64,000 nt of DNA, from positions 18,647,754 through 18,711,753 of the forward strand of contig CAIIXF020000011.1 in the NCBI GenBank assembly GCA_903813345.2, in the 5' to 3' direction. Source of the stretch: Owenia fusiformis (lineage: Eukaryota; Annelida; Polychaeta; Sabellida; Oweniidae). The position numbers and the translations under genes were made by a program. Below, piece by piece: positions 37,001-52,000 of this stretch (position 1 is the first letter of the stretch; each line of letters begins with the position of its first letter). A model generated the notes under the pieces. That model searched no databases. It was not told the DNA's origin and saw only the letters and a program-made list of their open reading frames with translations.

Positions 37001-40000
37001 TTCTTGTCGATGTCTTTGTTCGACAGGCTGGACATTCCACAATTTTCTGGCATTTATCTTGAAGTTTCAATAAGCATGCCAAACAGACAGTGTGGCCGCA
37101 ACTCAGAACTTTTGGCTTAGTTGTCTCTGTGTCATAACATTCGAAACATACTGGACAGCTTAGCTCATCCAAGAGACTCTCCCCACACGCCATCTATAAA
37201 TATATAACTTAGAAATATCAATTGACTGGTGAATAATCTTGGTGTATGTACTTTTCTGTGTTTCTTGGTTCATTTAAGAATGAATTGGACCAATAAACAA
37301 TTATTAGTTAGAATACTAAGGGATGATGTCCAATTATCAAGTCGTGGAAAATGAAGTTATTTTGCTATGTTATGACCCCCACCCTCCCCTCATCTAACTA
37401 AATTTTTAAAAATCAACAAAATTTGCTAAATCAATCATCATATACCCCCCCCCCCCCCCTAATGAAACTAACTTTGTAACTGTTGATAATTGGACATCAT
37501 CCTTAAATGTGCATGAGATGGTTTGTCATTGATTTTAAATTCTATTCGTGAAAATAATTATTGTATTCATATTAGGCCCATTAAACATTTATAATATTCC
37601 GAAGGCTCAGTTTGAAGAATAAATCTGAGTATAAGAAGAGAAAGAGTATAAACCTTACTCACCCTCCTCTTTATAACCAGTTTTAATGCTCCCCGAGTTG
37701 AAACTAATGTATTGACACTTTCTTATCAGATAATACAATAGGCTTAGTGACTGGTAGGCGATTGAACATGTTTTTTGGCATTATCAGTATATACTTGTAT
37801 TGTTTGATAAGTGACAATCGTTTTTTGATAATATGTAAACATCATTGTTTTTGGCATTGAACATTCTGATTAGCAAGGTCCCTCTTTATCTTGAGAGGGA
37901 CACAGATTTTACTCCAAGAGATAGTACATGCTGTGGATCCCACAATTCTTATTGACATTTGATGTAACCAAGACAACGCCAATTAATCATGGTTGTGTAC
38001 CTTGTAACACTCATTGACTATTTTCAATAGCTTAATGCATTGAGTGAATAAAAGAACTAGATTTTTACCAAATATAAGAATATAACCTAGGTTATCAATA
38101 ACTAATAATGGATGTTTTTTTATGTATTTTTATGTCTTTTTCAAGACATCATTTAATTATAAATCAACCTTGAACATTTCAATACTCATCTTTGTGTCCT
38201 CCCATCATTTCAATTGTTGCGAAGGAAATCTTAGTGACATCTTTAAATTGTTAAGGTTGTAATTAAAATATGCAGAAAATGGATGTGTGATGGTGTTGTT
38301 TCAGGCCCAGAGTCCATAACCAGTTCAGTGTTCGGTGTTCTTATTGACATTTGATGTATTTTTTACTTTTTCAATACATCATTTAATTATAAATCAACCT
38401 TCAACATTTGAATACTCATCATGTGTCATCCTTCCATTTAAATTAATCCTCTCATTTTAATTGTTGCGAAGGAAATATGAGTGATATTTTTGAATTGTTA
38501 AGGTTGTAACTAAAATATGCAGAAAAAAGGATGTGTGATGGTATTGTTTCAGGCCCAGAGAGTTCCACAACCAATTCAGTGTGGCTGCTATGAATGGAGT
38601 CCTTAGAAAGGCTTCCCTGAAGAAGAAGAACATCAAAGAAGACAGGAGTATGATTGATAAACTTGAGAAAGAGAAGACAACTGGGAGCCTTAAAGAAGAT
38701 GGATCAAGGTTTGCGTTTTACAAGCACCATTCACAATTGTAGAATAAGCGATTTCAAAATGAGATTTCTTTTTTGTTTTTTGTGTCTTGGGAATAATTAT
38801 AAATATGAATCAGAAAAGAGATTTCCTGAATGGCCAATGGAGCACAGCAAGCAAATATTTAGCAGTTATGTCCCTATCATTGAATATATGCCTAAGGTCT
38901 GTCACCAATATAGCCCGAGCTTGCGAGGGTTATATTACGACAGACCGAAGGCATATATTCAATGATACGGACATAACTGTTGTATTACATACTTTTATAT
39001 CATGGCTATGTTATATCAATGACGCCACGTGTCTGTGTGCGAGTGAAAGTAGGAAGAAATGAAACATGACGTCCCGATGACGTCATAAGATTGTCATGGT
39101 AAAAGGTTTGGCGGCTATACAGGAATATATAGCCGACCTTCAGCTCCATTGACTTCAATACAAATGCATTGCTGGGTATGTAATACTTCTAAGTATTTCC
39201 TACCTTCAGAATTTTTAGGGTTTCAAGTTAGACTAAAAGTCAACGTTAGAGCCATTTACTGTGAAGTTCTCAATCTGTGACTGATAAACATAATTCTGGG
39301 TGTTCAAGTGGTGAAAATTCCCATTTATTTATAATGATATTTACAGATAATGTGCAAATAAATTAGGAGATCAATTTGAAATAATAATCCAATCTGTTTT
39401 ATAGATCCAACAGCCAAGCCTCCCTTCAGCCTCCAACCAATCAGAGTGCAGCGAACTTGATCAGTCCCATACAAAGTGGTAGCCGCACCCAGCAACCAGC
39501 TAGGAAAACAACAACCCCTAATCCAATGTCTGCTGCAGCTAAGACAGAGCACGCAATTGTGGGTCAAACACTGAAAGAAATTATAGGTTAGGGTTATTGT
39601 CTACATCCACAATAATGTTTTCATTCATGTGATAAAGCTTTATCATATCTTCATCCTCATCCCCATCACTTACAACAACTACAATGGATGTTTCTTTGTC
39701 TTCATCATAATGGCTGCTTGCTAGTGGTTTATCAAAAGTGGATTACTGTTTCCTTCCCATTGATGTGTCAACTACATGTGGTTATTTTACATATTTCAAT
39801 TTCAGGTCCAAGGCTCTTTGGTGAAAGTCTGAACATTTTCCGTCATATTGTTCGTGATATTTTCTATGGTTTACCTGAACCCCCTACTACAAACACAGCT
39901 GCATCTGCCCGCACTAGAAAGTTTGACGTTGAAGCTGCATTGGAGCAAACAGCATCTGAGAATAATCTAGTTGCTCATAAACTCTGGTTAGACAAGTGCA

Positions 40001-43000
40001 TGCAGCTTTACAATGTTTCCCAGGTTCACCATGGTAAGTACATTATATCCCATAATGCATTTGTGATGAGCAGACGTTGCAACAGAATAAGTTCATTCTA
40101 TCCCAAAACCTATCAGATGTTCCACCATCAATATGTTTTTTGTGAGCGATGTCATACTTTATCTAGTAAATGTTTAATTTATTAGTTGTTCAAATATTTA
40201 AAAAATTATGATTCTATATTTTAGGCATAATCTTAGCTGGACCTCCAGGATCAGGGAAGTCAACGTGCCTGCAAATGCTGGTGGATGCATTATGTGTCAC
40301 CCCCAGGGGTCTTTCTCGTCACTCCCACCGTAGTGGCACAACAAACCCTGCTGAGAACAATCATAAGCTTCAGAGAGTGAACCCCCTGGTCGTGGATGAT
40401 CTCTCACTCATGTTTGGATACCTCAATCAGAACAACGACTGGGTGGATGGCATATTCACTAACATGTGGAAAAAGGCCAATAGGGTATGAGTTAAAATTG
40501 GATCTGTTTCAAAATATTAATGGCAATTTAAGAAATATTTTTAACTATTTCGAGAGACAATTATGCTTGTATTTTGATTAAATTACTTGCTTCACTTCCA
40601 TGTAGAGTAACAGGATTTAAAAATTGCATTTTATCGTGTATAGTAAACCTGTCACAGTTTCACCTTAAATTCTTTTTTCCAGAACTTGAGCACAACATGG
40701 CTATGTCTTGATGGCCCTTTGAATGCATCATGGGCTGACAACTTCAGTAGCGTCATGGATGGTGGCAAGGTCCTCAACCTGAAGAATGGTGACCACCTGT
40801 TCCTATCTGATAATGTCAACTTGGTGTTTGAGACAGATACTCTCACACTTGCATCGCCAGCAACCATTGCTAGATGTGTAGGTTTACATTTTTGATTCAT
40901 CATAGTTTCTTAGATTTTAATGATGTAATATTAAAGCAAAAATCTATGCGTCAAGATAATTATATTGTCATAATGTATTCGCTAGTCAAGCATATCAGAA
41001 TCATATGCTGATCTTAACCAACCACCATCAAACAGAAGAAGAAAAAATACAACCAATAGAAAATGGTATACTTGTTGAAACAATTCTCAAAAAATCAATC
41101 CTGTGTTAATATTAAAAAATGCTTTATGTTCTCAAAATATATTTATTTTCATGTAATATACAAGTATAATGTAATTTTACATTTGATTCACAGGGTATCG
41201 TATTCATGGATAAGAATGTTGTCGGCTGGCGACCAATTGCAAAGGCTTGGCTTGGAAACCGCACACAACAGGAAGTGCATGTAAGTACAGTGTACAATTG
41301 TACATCTGATCAATTTCAGTTTTTTAGAATAAATCAAGAACTTTTAAGAATGAGTTTAAAAAACGTATTTATGAATTCAAATGTAATTACTGAAATCACC
41401 AAAGTTAGTATACATTATGTTTTGACTTACTGAAATTAATCACTAAATGTTGTTACTGAAATTTTTAAAGGCACTGACGGTTGAACAAACAATGGTATGC
41501 TATTAACCTATAATAGGGCAGTTATTATTAATATACAATGTTGTTTATATATTCTATGCAGTCTATTGCACAGACACCTAATGGAGGCTACCTCTCTATT
41601 TGGCCATGTCTCATCATGGGGCAATACACTAGACTGTATATTATATACATTTATCTTTTATATAGTGGTGGAAGATCAAACTTTAACTGGGCTCTGAAGA
41701 AAGAAATCTATACCACATTTTAGAGTTATGCCAAAATATACAGTAAAACCTGTTAGGTAGAATGCCTCTGTAAATGGAACACCTCTCTACATGGAACACT
41801 TCAAAGTCCCATTTTGTATTTGCTTCATGTAGAGTGAGCCTGACGTACCAAAGGCATTTCATTTTCACAGGTTTTACTGTACAAGGCATTAACATAGCTA
41901 TACTAGCTCTGTACCTGCCACAATTGATACTGTGGTTGAATATATGAGCTCAAAGTTTTATGAATATCATAAATTATTAAGCTTAAATCTTTCACATCTT
42001 TTCACATTTCAACCTTTTTCTTTAATCTGCCTAAACATTCTCCGTAAAATTTAAACATTTACCTGAAATTAATTTTTTGTATTAATTAGTCTAGGTAAAA
42101 TTTGGATCCTAGGTATATATTAGAACTGGCTAACATAAAACATTGGTGAAGGGAATAAACAAAAACTCAGCTCCATAAAACAATGTTTGATTTCTTCATA
42201 CACTACGTTGTACTTGTATAGGTATATGAATGTATAGAATCATTCATGTTAGAAGTCATTATGTTAGATTAGTTGAAAGGTTAATAGCTGTAATTCCAAA
42301 ATTAAAAAGAAACTGGTAGTTTAGGGTGGGTATTACAGCTATCGGCCCTTTAGTTGTGTTACCATGTTTTTTCGTAATGTTTATCATGTACCTTAATAGT
42401 AATCTAAAGCTCGGTTGAGTGTTTGTGAGGAAAATATATTTCCTAATTAAGAATCAATGGCAGTCAAAAGAAAATTAAAATAAAGAACTCTTTTCCTTTG
42501 TAATTTGAGTTTTGAATATGACTTAATGATATGATATTAACTGTACGTTATCATCTTGTATTGTAGGTTCTGCAGAGAGCCTTTGACAAAACAGTGGAGG
42601 TTTTGTCTCACTTTGTCATACATGAAGCAAGGTAACCTCACCATTATTTATCAATTCACCAAGTAAAATTTCAAACAGAATTATTTCAATGTGAATTTTG
42701 TTTGAATTTTTTTTCACAGGAGCAATGAGTTTTTGGTACCTTTAGTAGATAAAATAAACCATTCCAATTGGTCGACTGGAAGTATACAGTCTACTTTAAA
42801 GAGAGGTCAACAATTCAATCTTCTGTCCTTTTAGGCCCAGACTTAAGCTGAATGAGGTTGGGATGTTCAAGACTTGTATTGACCTCCTCTCTGCAATGCT
42901 CTCTGACAATGTTGAAATAGGTGGCGAAATGCATATAGAGCGCCTTTATCTCTTCTGCCTTATTTGGTCATTCGGAGGACTGCTGGAAGAGAAGGACATC

Positions 43001-46000
43001 AAGGGATTCAGCGACTTACTGAAAACATTGTCAACAGCGTAAGTCTATTATACGATACAAAATACAATGGGTACAATGAATCCTGAGATATTCACATATT
43101 CACGATATAACAAATGAGTTGTAAAAAACATACAAATATTTCTTTTTTTGGTAAACACATTCATTGAAATCATTAAATCATTAAAAGTGCAACAGGTATT
43201 CACCAGAATAGAATGAAATATTTGTTTCATTATTCACCGTTATATTCTCCACACTTACATGTTTTCATGGAAAGATATCTTATACAAAGTTGCTTAAGAT
43301 ATTTTTTGTTTATTTAGGTTACCAGATGATGATCGTGACATCTGTGTATTTGATTACTACGTGGATGAGTCTGGAGAGTGGGACCCTTGGCAATCCAGGT
43401 ACTTATTTTTATTACAACTTATACTTGTCAAGAGGAACGACAAGTGGTGTCCTTCAGCGAGCAATGTTTAAGACCAAACCATTGCAGCCCCACTCAGATT
43501 ATGCATACAGGCTAATGAGGGAAATGTGATAATCTGAGACACCTGCTTATGACGCAGTGAAGGACACTCACTTAATTTTCCTACGAAGCCATCAAGCAGT
43601 AATAGTTTCCTTTCTATTTGTAGCAATGCATCATTGATGTTTATTTGAAATGAAAACTTGTCATGTTATTTCTTGAGAGAGAAAAAAGAGCAATGTTATA
43701 GCTCTCACATGATTTTCACCCTCAAATAAAAATCCTTCATTACACTACTAAAATGAATGTGAAAATTAATCCTACATTTTTGCTTATCTATGTAAAAGCA
43801 GTGATGTTTTTGTATTTTGATGTCATACATGAACCTTTGTGCTGTCCAGTACATACATTAAATGTGATATTAAATCGATGTACACTAAAAGTATTAATTG
43901 CATTTTTTCAGAGTACCAGAGAATCAATTTTCTGATGACAGCAGTTTCCTTGGAGACGTATTTGTTGATACAATAGACACTGTAAGTACTTGTATGATAA
44001 TGTATCCTTTATAACAAGTTTTATGTGACAAGTACATATTTTAGACCTTTCCTAGCACGAAGTAATATAGCTCTTATACAATTCAGTCAGTTTTTTTTAT
44101 TTAATCTACAATTTACACAAACAAATCCTAAGTTGAATATAATTGAATACTTCATGAATGTATAAAAATGTGACCAATGATGAAAAGAAATTATTTAAAT
44201 TCTGTGAAAAACATTCATAATTATGGTTTCAGATCCGAACCCGTATCTTGATGGAGTTTGCATGTGCCTCTAAACAGCATATTCTACTGGTGGGGCCCCC
44301 TGGTGCTGGAAAGACAGTCATGATTAACGACTTCTTGGACAGTCAAGGTAATATGTGCAGTCTTTTACACAAGCAAAGTCTACAATAGACATGATATACC
44401 AAAAGGCGACAGCTCTCTAATTAGAGTCCATGTTTAGATGAGCTCAGAAGAAGTAAACAGCAATGTCTTAGATGGTATTGATTTACCAAATCTGGTAAAT
44501 CTGTCTGATTAAATGCCATATTTCAGTCATGCTCAAAATAAGTTTTTCATTCAAAATTGAAGTAGGACAATTTCATGTTCTTTTATTAGTAATTCTTTGA
44601 TGATAATTCTTTGTTTCCAGATTCCCAGTCAGTTGTCACAAAGAGGCTTGTCTTCTCAGGATCTTCCAATGCCAAGCAGCTGCAGACATATGTGGAGTCT
44701 AACATTTACCACAGACAAGGTATGTTGTCCTGTTGTCTGCTCTATCACAGTGCATTATGGGAAATTATTATGAATGTCCAATTCTGATTTCGATTGACCT
44801 TTACACAAGGTTTTATGTACGGCCAATTTATAAATAATAACATTTTTAAAAATAGCAACATTTTATTTAGTACTGCAATGAAAAATATGTAATTTTTGCT
44901 TGTATAATATATTCTCTAAATTAAAGTAAGAATGCTCCTTTGCTCAAAAATTAAATGCACATACTACTGTAGTTAACCATGATTTAAGTACATTCAAAAG
45001 CATCACCTGAAACATATTTCTATTACTCTGTTTATTTTATAGGGTTTGTATATGGAGGCAAGGACAGTAAGAAGCTGAATCTGTTCATTGATGATCTAAA
45101 CATGCCAAGCACTGATACAGATGGCGTACAGAGATGCAATGAGGTAGGCAAGAGGGGAAATACCCCAGAATTCAAAGATGAACCTTTATCCTTATAAAGA
45201 TGAACCTCTAGGATCTATTTATAAGTTTTGTGTATTTCCTCTTGAGATAGCCCTCCCCTGTGTCCCTTGCAGAGTTAGAGCATATATATTGATATCTTAA
45301 TGGGCATACAAAGGCTCCAAATTAAGATGCTGTATACATGTTAGATTTCTACACACTTTAAAAAAATATTTCTTCATCTATCACCTTTTACAGGGTATTA
45401 TCCCAATACATGTAGAGATGCTGTTTTAGTAATTTGTACAAAGTTTAGTCTTATTAATGAAACATAGTCACTTATCGATAGAGCAATAACTCAAAAACTA
45501 TTTATCTAATATGTTCTATTACATTTTTCATTTTCAGTTGTTGCGTCAGGTCATGGACAATAATATGCTATGTACGCTTCAAAGACCATTTGAATGGAAG
45601 ACAATAGAGGGCCTCACAGTGTTCTCGGCTATAGGAATTAATGAGAACCCTAGTGTCACCAACAGAACTCTGGATGATAGACTTTTGGTAAGTCATTTAT
45701 ACGAACTGATATATTTATATGGACTGATTCCATGATCAACTGTACATTTGATGAGTCTTGATTTGTTAAGATATTGTGTACATTTAGAAAATGATTGGTT
45801 CCTTTATATGACTGTCTTTACATAAATGAATAAACGCAAGGAGCTCACTCGTCTCAAACTCTCGCCTCATTGACATGGCGACAGCGTAACATAAGATACT
45901 ATGAATGGATAAACATAGAATGCTAGATTTAAGTGAAAATGTTTTAACTGGTTAGGTTGATTGTTATACATATTTGATATGCCATGTTATTTCAGCGCCA

Positions 46001-49000
46001 CTTTGCAGTGTTATGTCTACCAGCGCCACGTGACGAGGGACTCAAGTGTATAGTGAATGGTGTACTAGAGGTAATAAACTATTAAAATTATAATACAGCG
46101 AGTGATCTTCAAGAATCTTAATTAGCATTTCTAGAAATATAACCACTTTCAAGTTTCATTTAAAAGTCATTGGTTCACACTCTCAGGATGTTTTCCGCTT
46201 TTGAGGTGCTCTTTTAACAAAGGTGTTTGATTCAACATTTTCATTCTTACCCAAAGTAACTCTAAAATATCTTTAATTAAAAATGATATGTAGAAATTGA
46301 GTTTATTGAAAAATGTAAAAAAATAAATGTTGATGCATAATGTATTATTCCAGGCTACGATGCTACAAAGTGGAAGTTCTGGCTTGGACATTGACCTGCA
46401 CAACTCCATAGTCTCTGCCTCATGTACTCTCCTCAACACAGTGCAGAAAATCCTCCGTCCTTCACCCATGCCAGGGAGACATCATTATTTGTATACCCTC
46501 CGTGACATCGTCAACTGCTTCATGGTATGTTTTGAGTACTCCTTTTTTGGAATAAGTTTCAGTGAAATGAATTAGAATGAAAACAGTTTCATGTGATATA
46601 CCTAAGTCTGTGTTAATTCCAATTTTTAAAATGATATATGATGATAGTGACAATGTCTGATTGAGCATGCTGAATAAATTACGTTACTTAGTAACCATTT
46701 TGAATTTTTCAATAAAAAAGTATGATATTTATCACTGTGTGTCTTTATTTTTTAGTGTTTGCGACGCTTACCTGATGAAAGTAGGGCAGAGCACACAATG
46801 GTCATATCACTATGGAAACACGAAATGAGTCACATTCTACGAGACAGACTCTGCAGATACAACGATCAGCTTTGGTTTGATGACAACCTGAATAATATAA
46901 TATCAGATGTAAGACAAATTGTTCTTTTTAGCATCCCAAGAGATCAATGATTTACTCAATGTTTACACTGTGTCACATAAAGTATTTAACAATGACATAA
47001 TGTCACCCAAATTATTTTTGTTTGACATTATGTCACATGAATTATTGAAGATTGACAGTAAGTCACACAAATTATTTAACAATGACATTATGTTACCCAA
47101 ATTATTTAACAATGACATAATGTCACCCAAATTATTTTAGTTTGACATTAAGTCACATAAATTATTTAACTTTGACATATTGTCACCCAAATTATTTAAT
47201 ATTTACATTATGTCACATACATGATTTAACTTTTACATAATGTCACCAAAATTATTTGATATTTACATTGTCACCCAAATTATTTAATATTGACATTATG
47301 TCACACAAATTATTCAATATTATGTCAAACATAAGGGTTTCTACACATTTCTACATGATCTATTTCAGACATGGCCAGACTTAGAGCCAGAACAAATTCA
47401 CCAATACTTTGTGACATTCCCAATTGACGCCAGGGTCTATCAAAGACCTGTCACTTCTATATCATACAAGCAGATCAAAGTGAGTAGTTAACATATTTCT
47501 AGGGGCTTATAAAGGTAATTGGCCTTTCATGACCCTTAAATAGTGATTATGAATATACTTCTGATTCATTGTCGGAAAAAGTTGTACGTTTCTAAATAAC
47601 AAATTATTTTGTTCTTTTTGATTGAAATAGTTGATTTTGTCTTTACGATACATTACCATTAAAATATGAATGAATTTTTCATATTTGAATTTTTGTTGAT
47701 TTTGGAACAACAAACAAACAAACAAACTAATTGTAAACATCACTTTCTTCAAAATTACATCCAAGTCAAATACTTTATTGAACCTATTTATGACATTTTG
47801 TTTCCAGGTAGTCCTCCAACCTGTCGATACTCTTAAAGAAGTCCACAACTGCCTTAACACCCATTTAACACGCTACAATGAGGAGTTTGGCAATGTCCAG
47901 CTTGACCTGATGTTATCTGACTATGTCATCTCACATATTATTAGAATGCACAGAGTTCTCAGCTTTCACCATCAGTAAGTTGCAGAGATCAAATTGGCTT
48001 AATGGTATTTGAAATAATCAAAGGGGCCATTTGTGCACCTGTGCATGTTCATACTGTACATTTACCATGTATGTATAGTATACTTTAAGATGGAAAAATA
48101 AATCCAAAATTGCTGAAGAATAATTATCTTAGTTGTATAAATGAAATGCTATTTTTCAAAATTACAGTTTTGAGTAGTCTGGCATTAGCCTCTCCCTTCT
48201 GCTATCTACTTCTCTCCTTATGTATCTCTCTCTCTCTGGAGAGTGTGCTTTAGAAGGTGGGGGGGGGGCACAAGGACTTAACTAGACTATTTTATGGCTA
48301 CCTTCACAAAATACACTATTGCTTAGTACATGTACTTGATATGTTTTTCTAGGGGTAACATATTACTGATAGGAGCTCTGGGTTCAAAGTTGTCTACCCT
48401 CTGTAAGCTTGCCCTACATGTGGCAGATTGCCCCATTCATGATGTGGACTGTAGCAAACAGAATACATTCTTTGATGGCCTCAGGTCTGCATTGAGGCTC
48501 AGTGGCTCTGAGGGCAAAGTTAAAACCCTGTTGTTCACGGTAAGTGCTACATTGAAAGAAATTTTTCATCTGAAGTGTTGTAACTCTTTATGAAATAAGA
48601 AAATAAAGAAATAGCTAGCAAGTAATGAGCTGATTTAAGACAAGTGAAAAAATTGAATGGGCTAGAAAATTATATGATCATACCTAGTTACTTTTTCTCA
48701 ATATTTTTTTAATGTTTTTCTGAAATTTTTATAGCCCAGTTGTCGTAAATTCAATAATTATTTGTACATGACTATGTATGATATCTGTCATATCTTATAT
48801 TTATAATATCTATTTTATGCATTGTTTATTATTTTAGGCCAGAGACTTGCAGGATGAGATCTATCTTGATGCCATCAACAGTTTGTTAGTATGTGGGGAG
48901 TACCCTCATCTCTTTACTAATGATGAGATGGATGGACTACTCCAGGTAAGGCAATATAAAGAATACAAGGAAATTATTATCAGGGATATAGGATATTGAG

Positions 49001-52000
49001 GAATTTTCCAAAATGTTGAATTTTAAACAATTCTTCAAGCATTTCTACCTTCAAAAAGATTTCTCAATTAATGGTACATTTAAAATTAACAGCCTTGGTA
49101 TGCAGTTTTGCCAGTTTATCTAGTTTAGACAGTTGAATATGTTCCATTAGATATCATCATTTCATCCATGTCATCTTGTGGAGTTATATGATTTTCTCGT
49201 GTTACTTTATTTTTTCACTGAATGTGACTATGTGTACATTATAGGCCATCATACCAGCCATGAAGAGAGACCACCCCAGCCTGTCTGACCCTATGAAGTT
49301 CTTTGTGTCCAGAGTGAAAATGAACCTTCATATAATCCTCTGCCTGCCACCATCTCATAGGCTGATAAAGAATGCAGCAAGGTATGGGTCTACAGCCTTA
49401 AGTTTTTCATGTGATCCTGCATTGAAAATTTGTATTTTTGTGTCACAATAAAAGAATGTGACCTCACATAATGACAACCTCCATTTTTTTAAATATTCAG
49501 TGAAATTGGGTTATTTAATTAATGATTATAGTAGAATATAGCAAACAATTTAATTGTGGAAAACATAATATTTCAATGTTTTTTAGCTTCCTGTATGTAC
49601 TTTGCATTATTTCCTGGGTCGTGTTATGCTTGTTAATGCATAAGAAAAGTATAAACAATTAAAAATGTGACAGAAGATTGGCTAAATATGCACAAATCAA
49701 ATAAATGAACAGCAAGCTTTAAGACACTGCTGCGATTTATATGTTTACTGAAATATTTCAGCTATTACCCTGGACTGTTGACTGGCTGCCAGGTAGACTG
49801 GATGTGTGACTGGCCCCAGGAGTCTCTACTGGGAGAGGCTAACTACTATGTCCTCAAACACAACCTTACCCAAGACATAGAAGCACTGGGGTAAGTTCCC
49901 TTCATCCCTACTTATACCGGATTAATTTTTCACATGATAAAGAGAATTATTTTCAAATAATTAAAAATTGTGCACTTCAAATGAGGTATTTATGGGAAAA
50001 AGTGAAATAAGCAGTTTAAAGAATTAGGCCAACTGCGCTGCCTCAAAGATGTTTGAAGGATAGTCATTACTACTACCCTTACGTTATAAACAAAATCACA
50101 ATTGAGCTAAAAATCGGAAATTGAATATTTTCAGTGAGCATATCACAACATGCCTAGCAAACATCCACAGTTTTATTCTACGTGACTGCAAGCAGATGCC
50201 ATGGGCTGGTGACCTTGCAGACGAGGTCAGTATTACACAGGTCAAGGTCATTGATAAGAAGAAGGACATCCTGAAAACGACTAATCTGAAAGTGCGGAAC
50301 ATGCCATACTCTAAACACATGCTGCTGGAGCACATCAAGTAAGTGACTTGTAAAATAAATGATAAGAAAGAAATGAATGAACAATTGCAAAATTTATCAT
50401 ATGATCTGTAAAATGAAGCCTTTTGATTGGTCAGTTCTTGTACTGTACCAATCTGTATTGCTACTGGGATTGTCCCCATTGATCATCTCCGTCGCAATAC
50501 AGAAAATATTGGTACGGAGGGAACAATCTCAGGTGCAATACAGAGGATCACACGATAAAAACGTTATTGAATGATTTCTGTATTGGCACTCAACTTCGTC
50601 TCGTTCCAATACGGAATTTCTCGAGCAGAATATATCCTGTATTGCACTTCAAATCATTCAATAACTTATAATACATGTACATTGTAGGTTACATAATATT
50701 TTCATAGATATTTCTTTTTTATCAGGTCAAAAAGTAATTTGATTGATTAAAAAAAGATGAAATATGTTGAATAATTATGCAACTTTACTAGTTACAAAGC
50801 TGTATAGATTATCTAGGTTGTTCAAATTCAAAGCCCATGAACATTCATGACCGATAATAGAATGTATTTAGGAGAATGAATATATGAACATAAGAAGTTC
50901 ATTGGAAAATACAAATGAAGAAAAATCTATTTTGCCAATTAAACAAATATCATTTAATTTTGATTTATGTTTTATTATGACAGGTTACGACACAAGCGCG
51001 ATGACATCCCAGGAAAGAATGAAGTATTTATCGGACCAAATACATATAAACGTTGTCTTGACTGTTTCCGCTACCTCTATACAGTAAAATCCAAAGAGAG
51101 GACAGAGAAAGTGAACAAGCTATTGTAAGTTAATTACTTTGCTGTAACTTCTAGAGTCCATTAAGGAAATGTTGTTAGTTGAAGTGGAAATTTTGTAAGT
51201 TAAGGTAGAAAAACTCATAAGTTGAGGTTGAAATTTTGTAAGTAAAAGCCGCTTAGAGGAATGAATGACCTTTGAATTTTATAAATGCTGTCAGTATTGG
51301 CTCTCAGATGGAATGATTTATGCTTACCAATAGCTGATTCTGCTACAAATGAGAGCTCCATTTACACTTTCTGAGTGAGAGATAATCCTTTGCTCTTATT
51401 AGCATAAATTTAGACTCTACTTAAAAGTAATGTTTGGCAAATGATAATTATCTCACCACCTGAAGTTTTTTGTGGATGGTGTTTAATGGTTGGTGTTCAG
51501 TGGTTGGTGTTTGGCGGGCAGCATCTGTAACAAATGACAGGTAGTGACATTTTGCATGTTAATGCCTGAGAATAAGATTATTAAGGAAATTGATATATTA
51601 TTATTGTCTATTCCAGGAAAGTGATCAGTACACTGGACCAAACCAGAGAAGATGCCAATGTCATGAAGAAACATATGAGAGAGGTCAAAGTCAAATTTGA
51701 AAATTCTTGTGTCAAGGTCAGTATTTGCTCTGTTTTGGAAATGGTAAAAAATGAGGTAGTTCTGTTTTGGGTATTACTAAACCAATGTCTGTATATTTAT
51801 GAAAGATTTTTTTTAAGAAAGATGAGCTACATACGATATGAGAAAATCACTCAAAAGGCTGTGAAATATCTTGGTCAGAATCATTTTGAACCAGGATAAG
51901 AAAAAGGCGATTGCAAAATTTAATAGGCCTACATTACTACTGAATAAGAATGATCTATTTGTGCCATAGGTGACTGGTTTACTGGATGAATTGACTGGCA

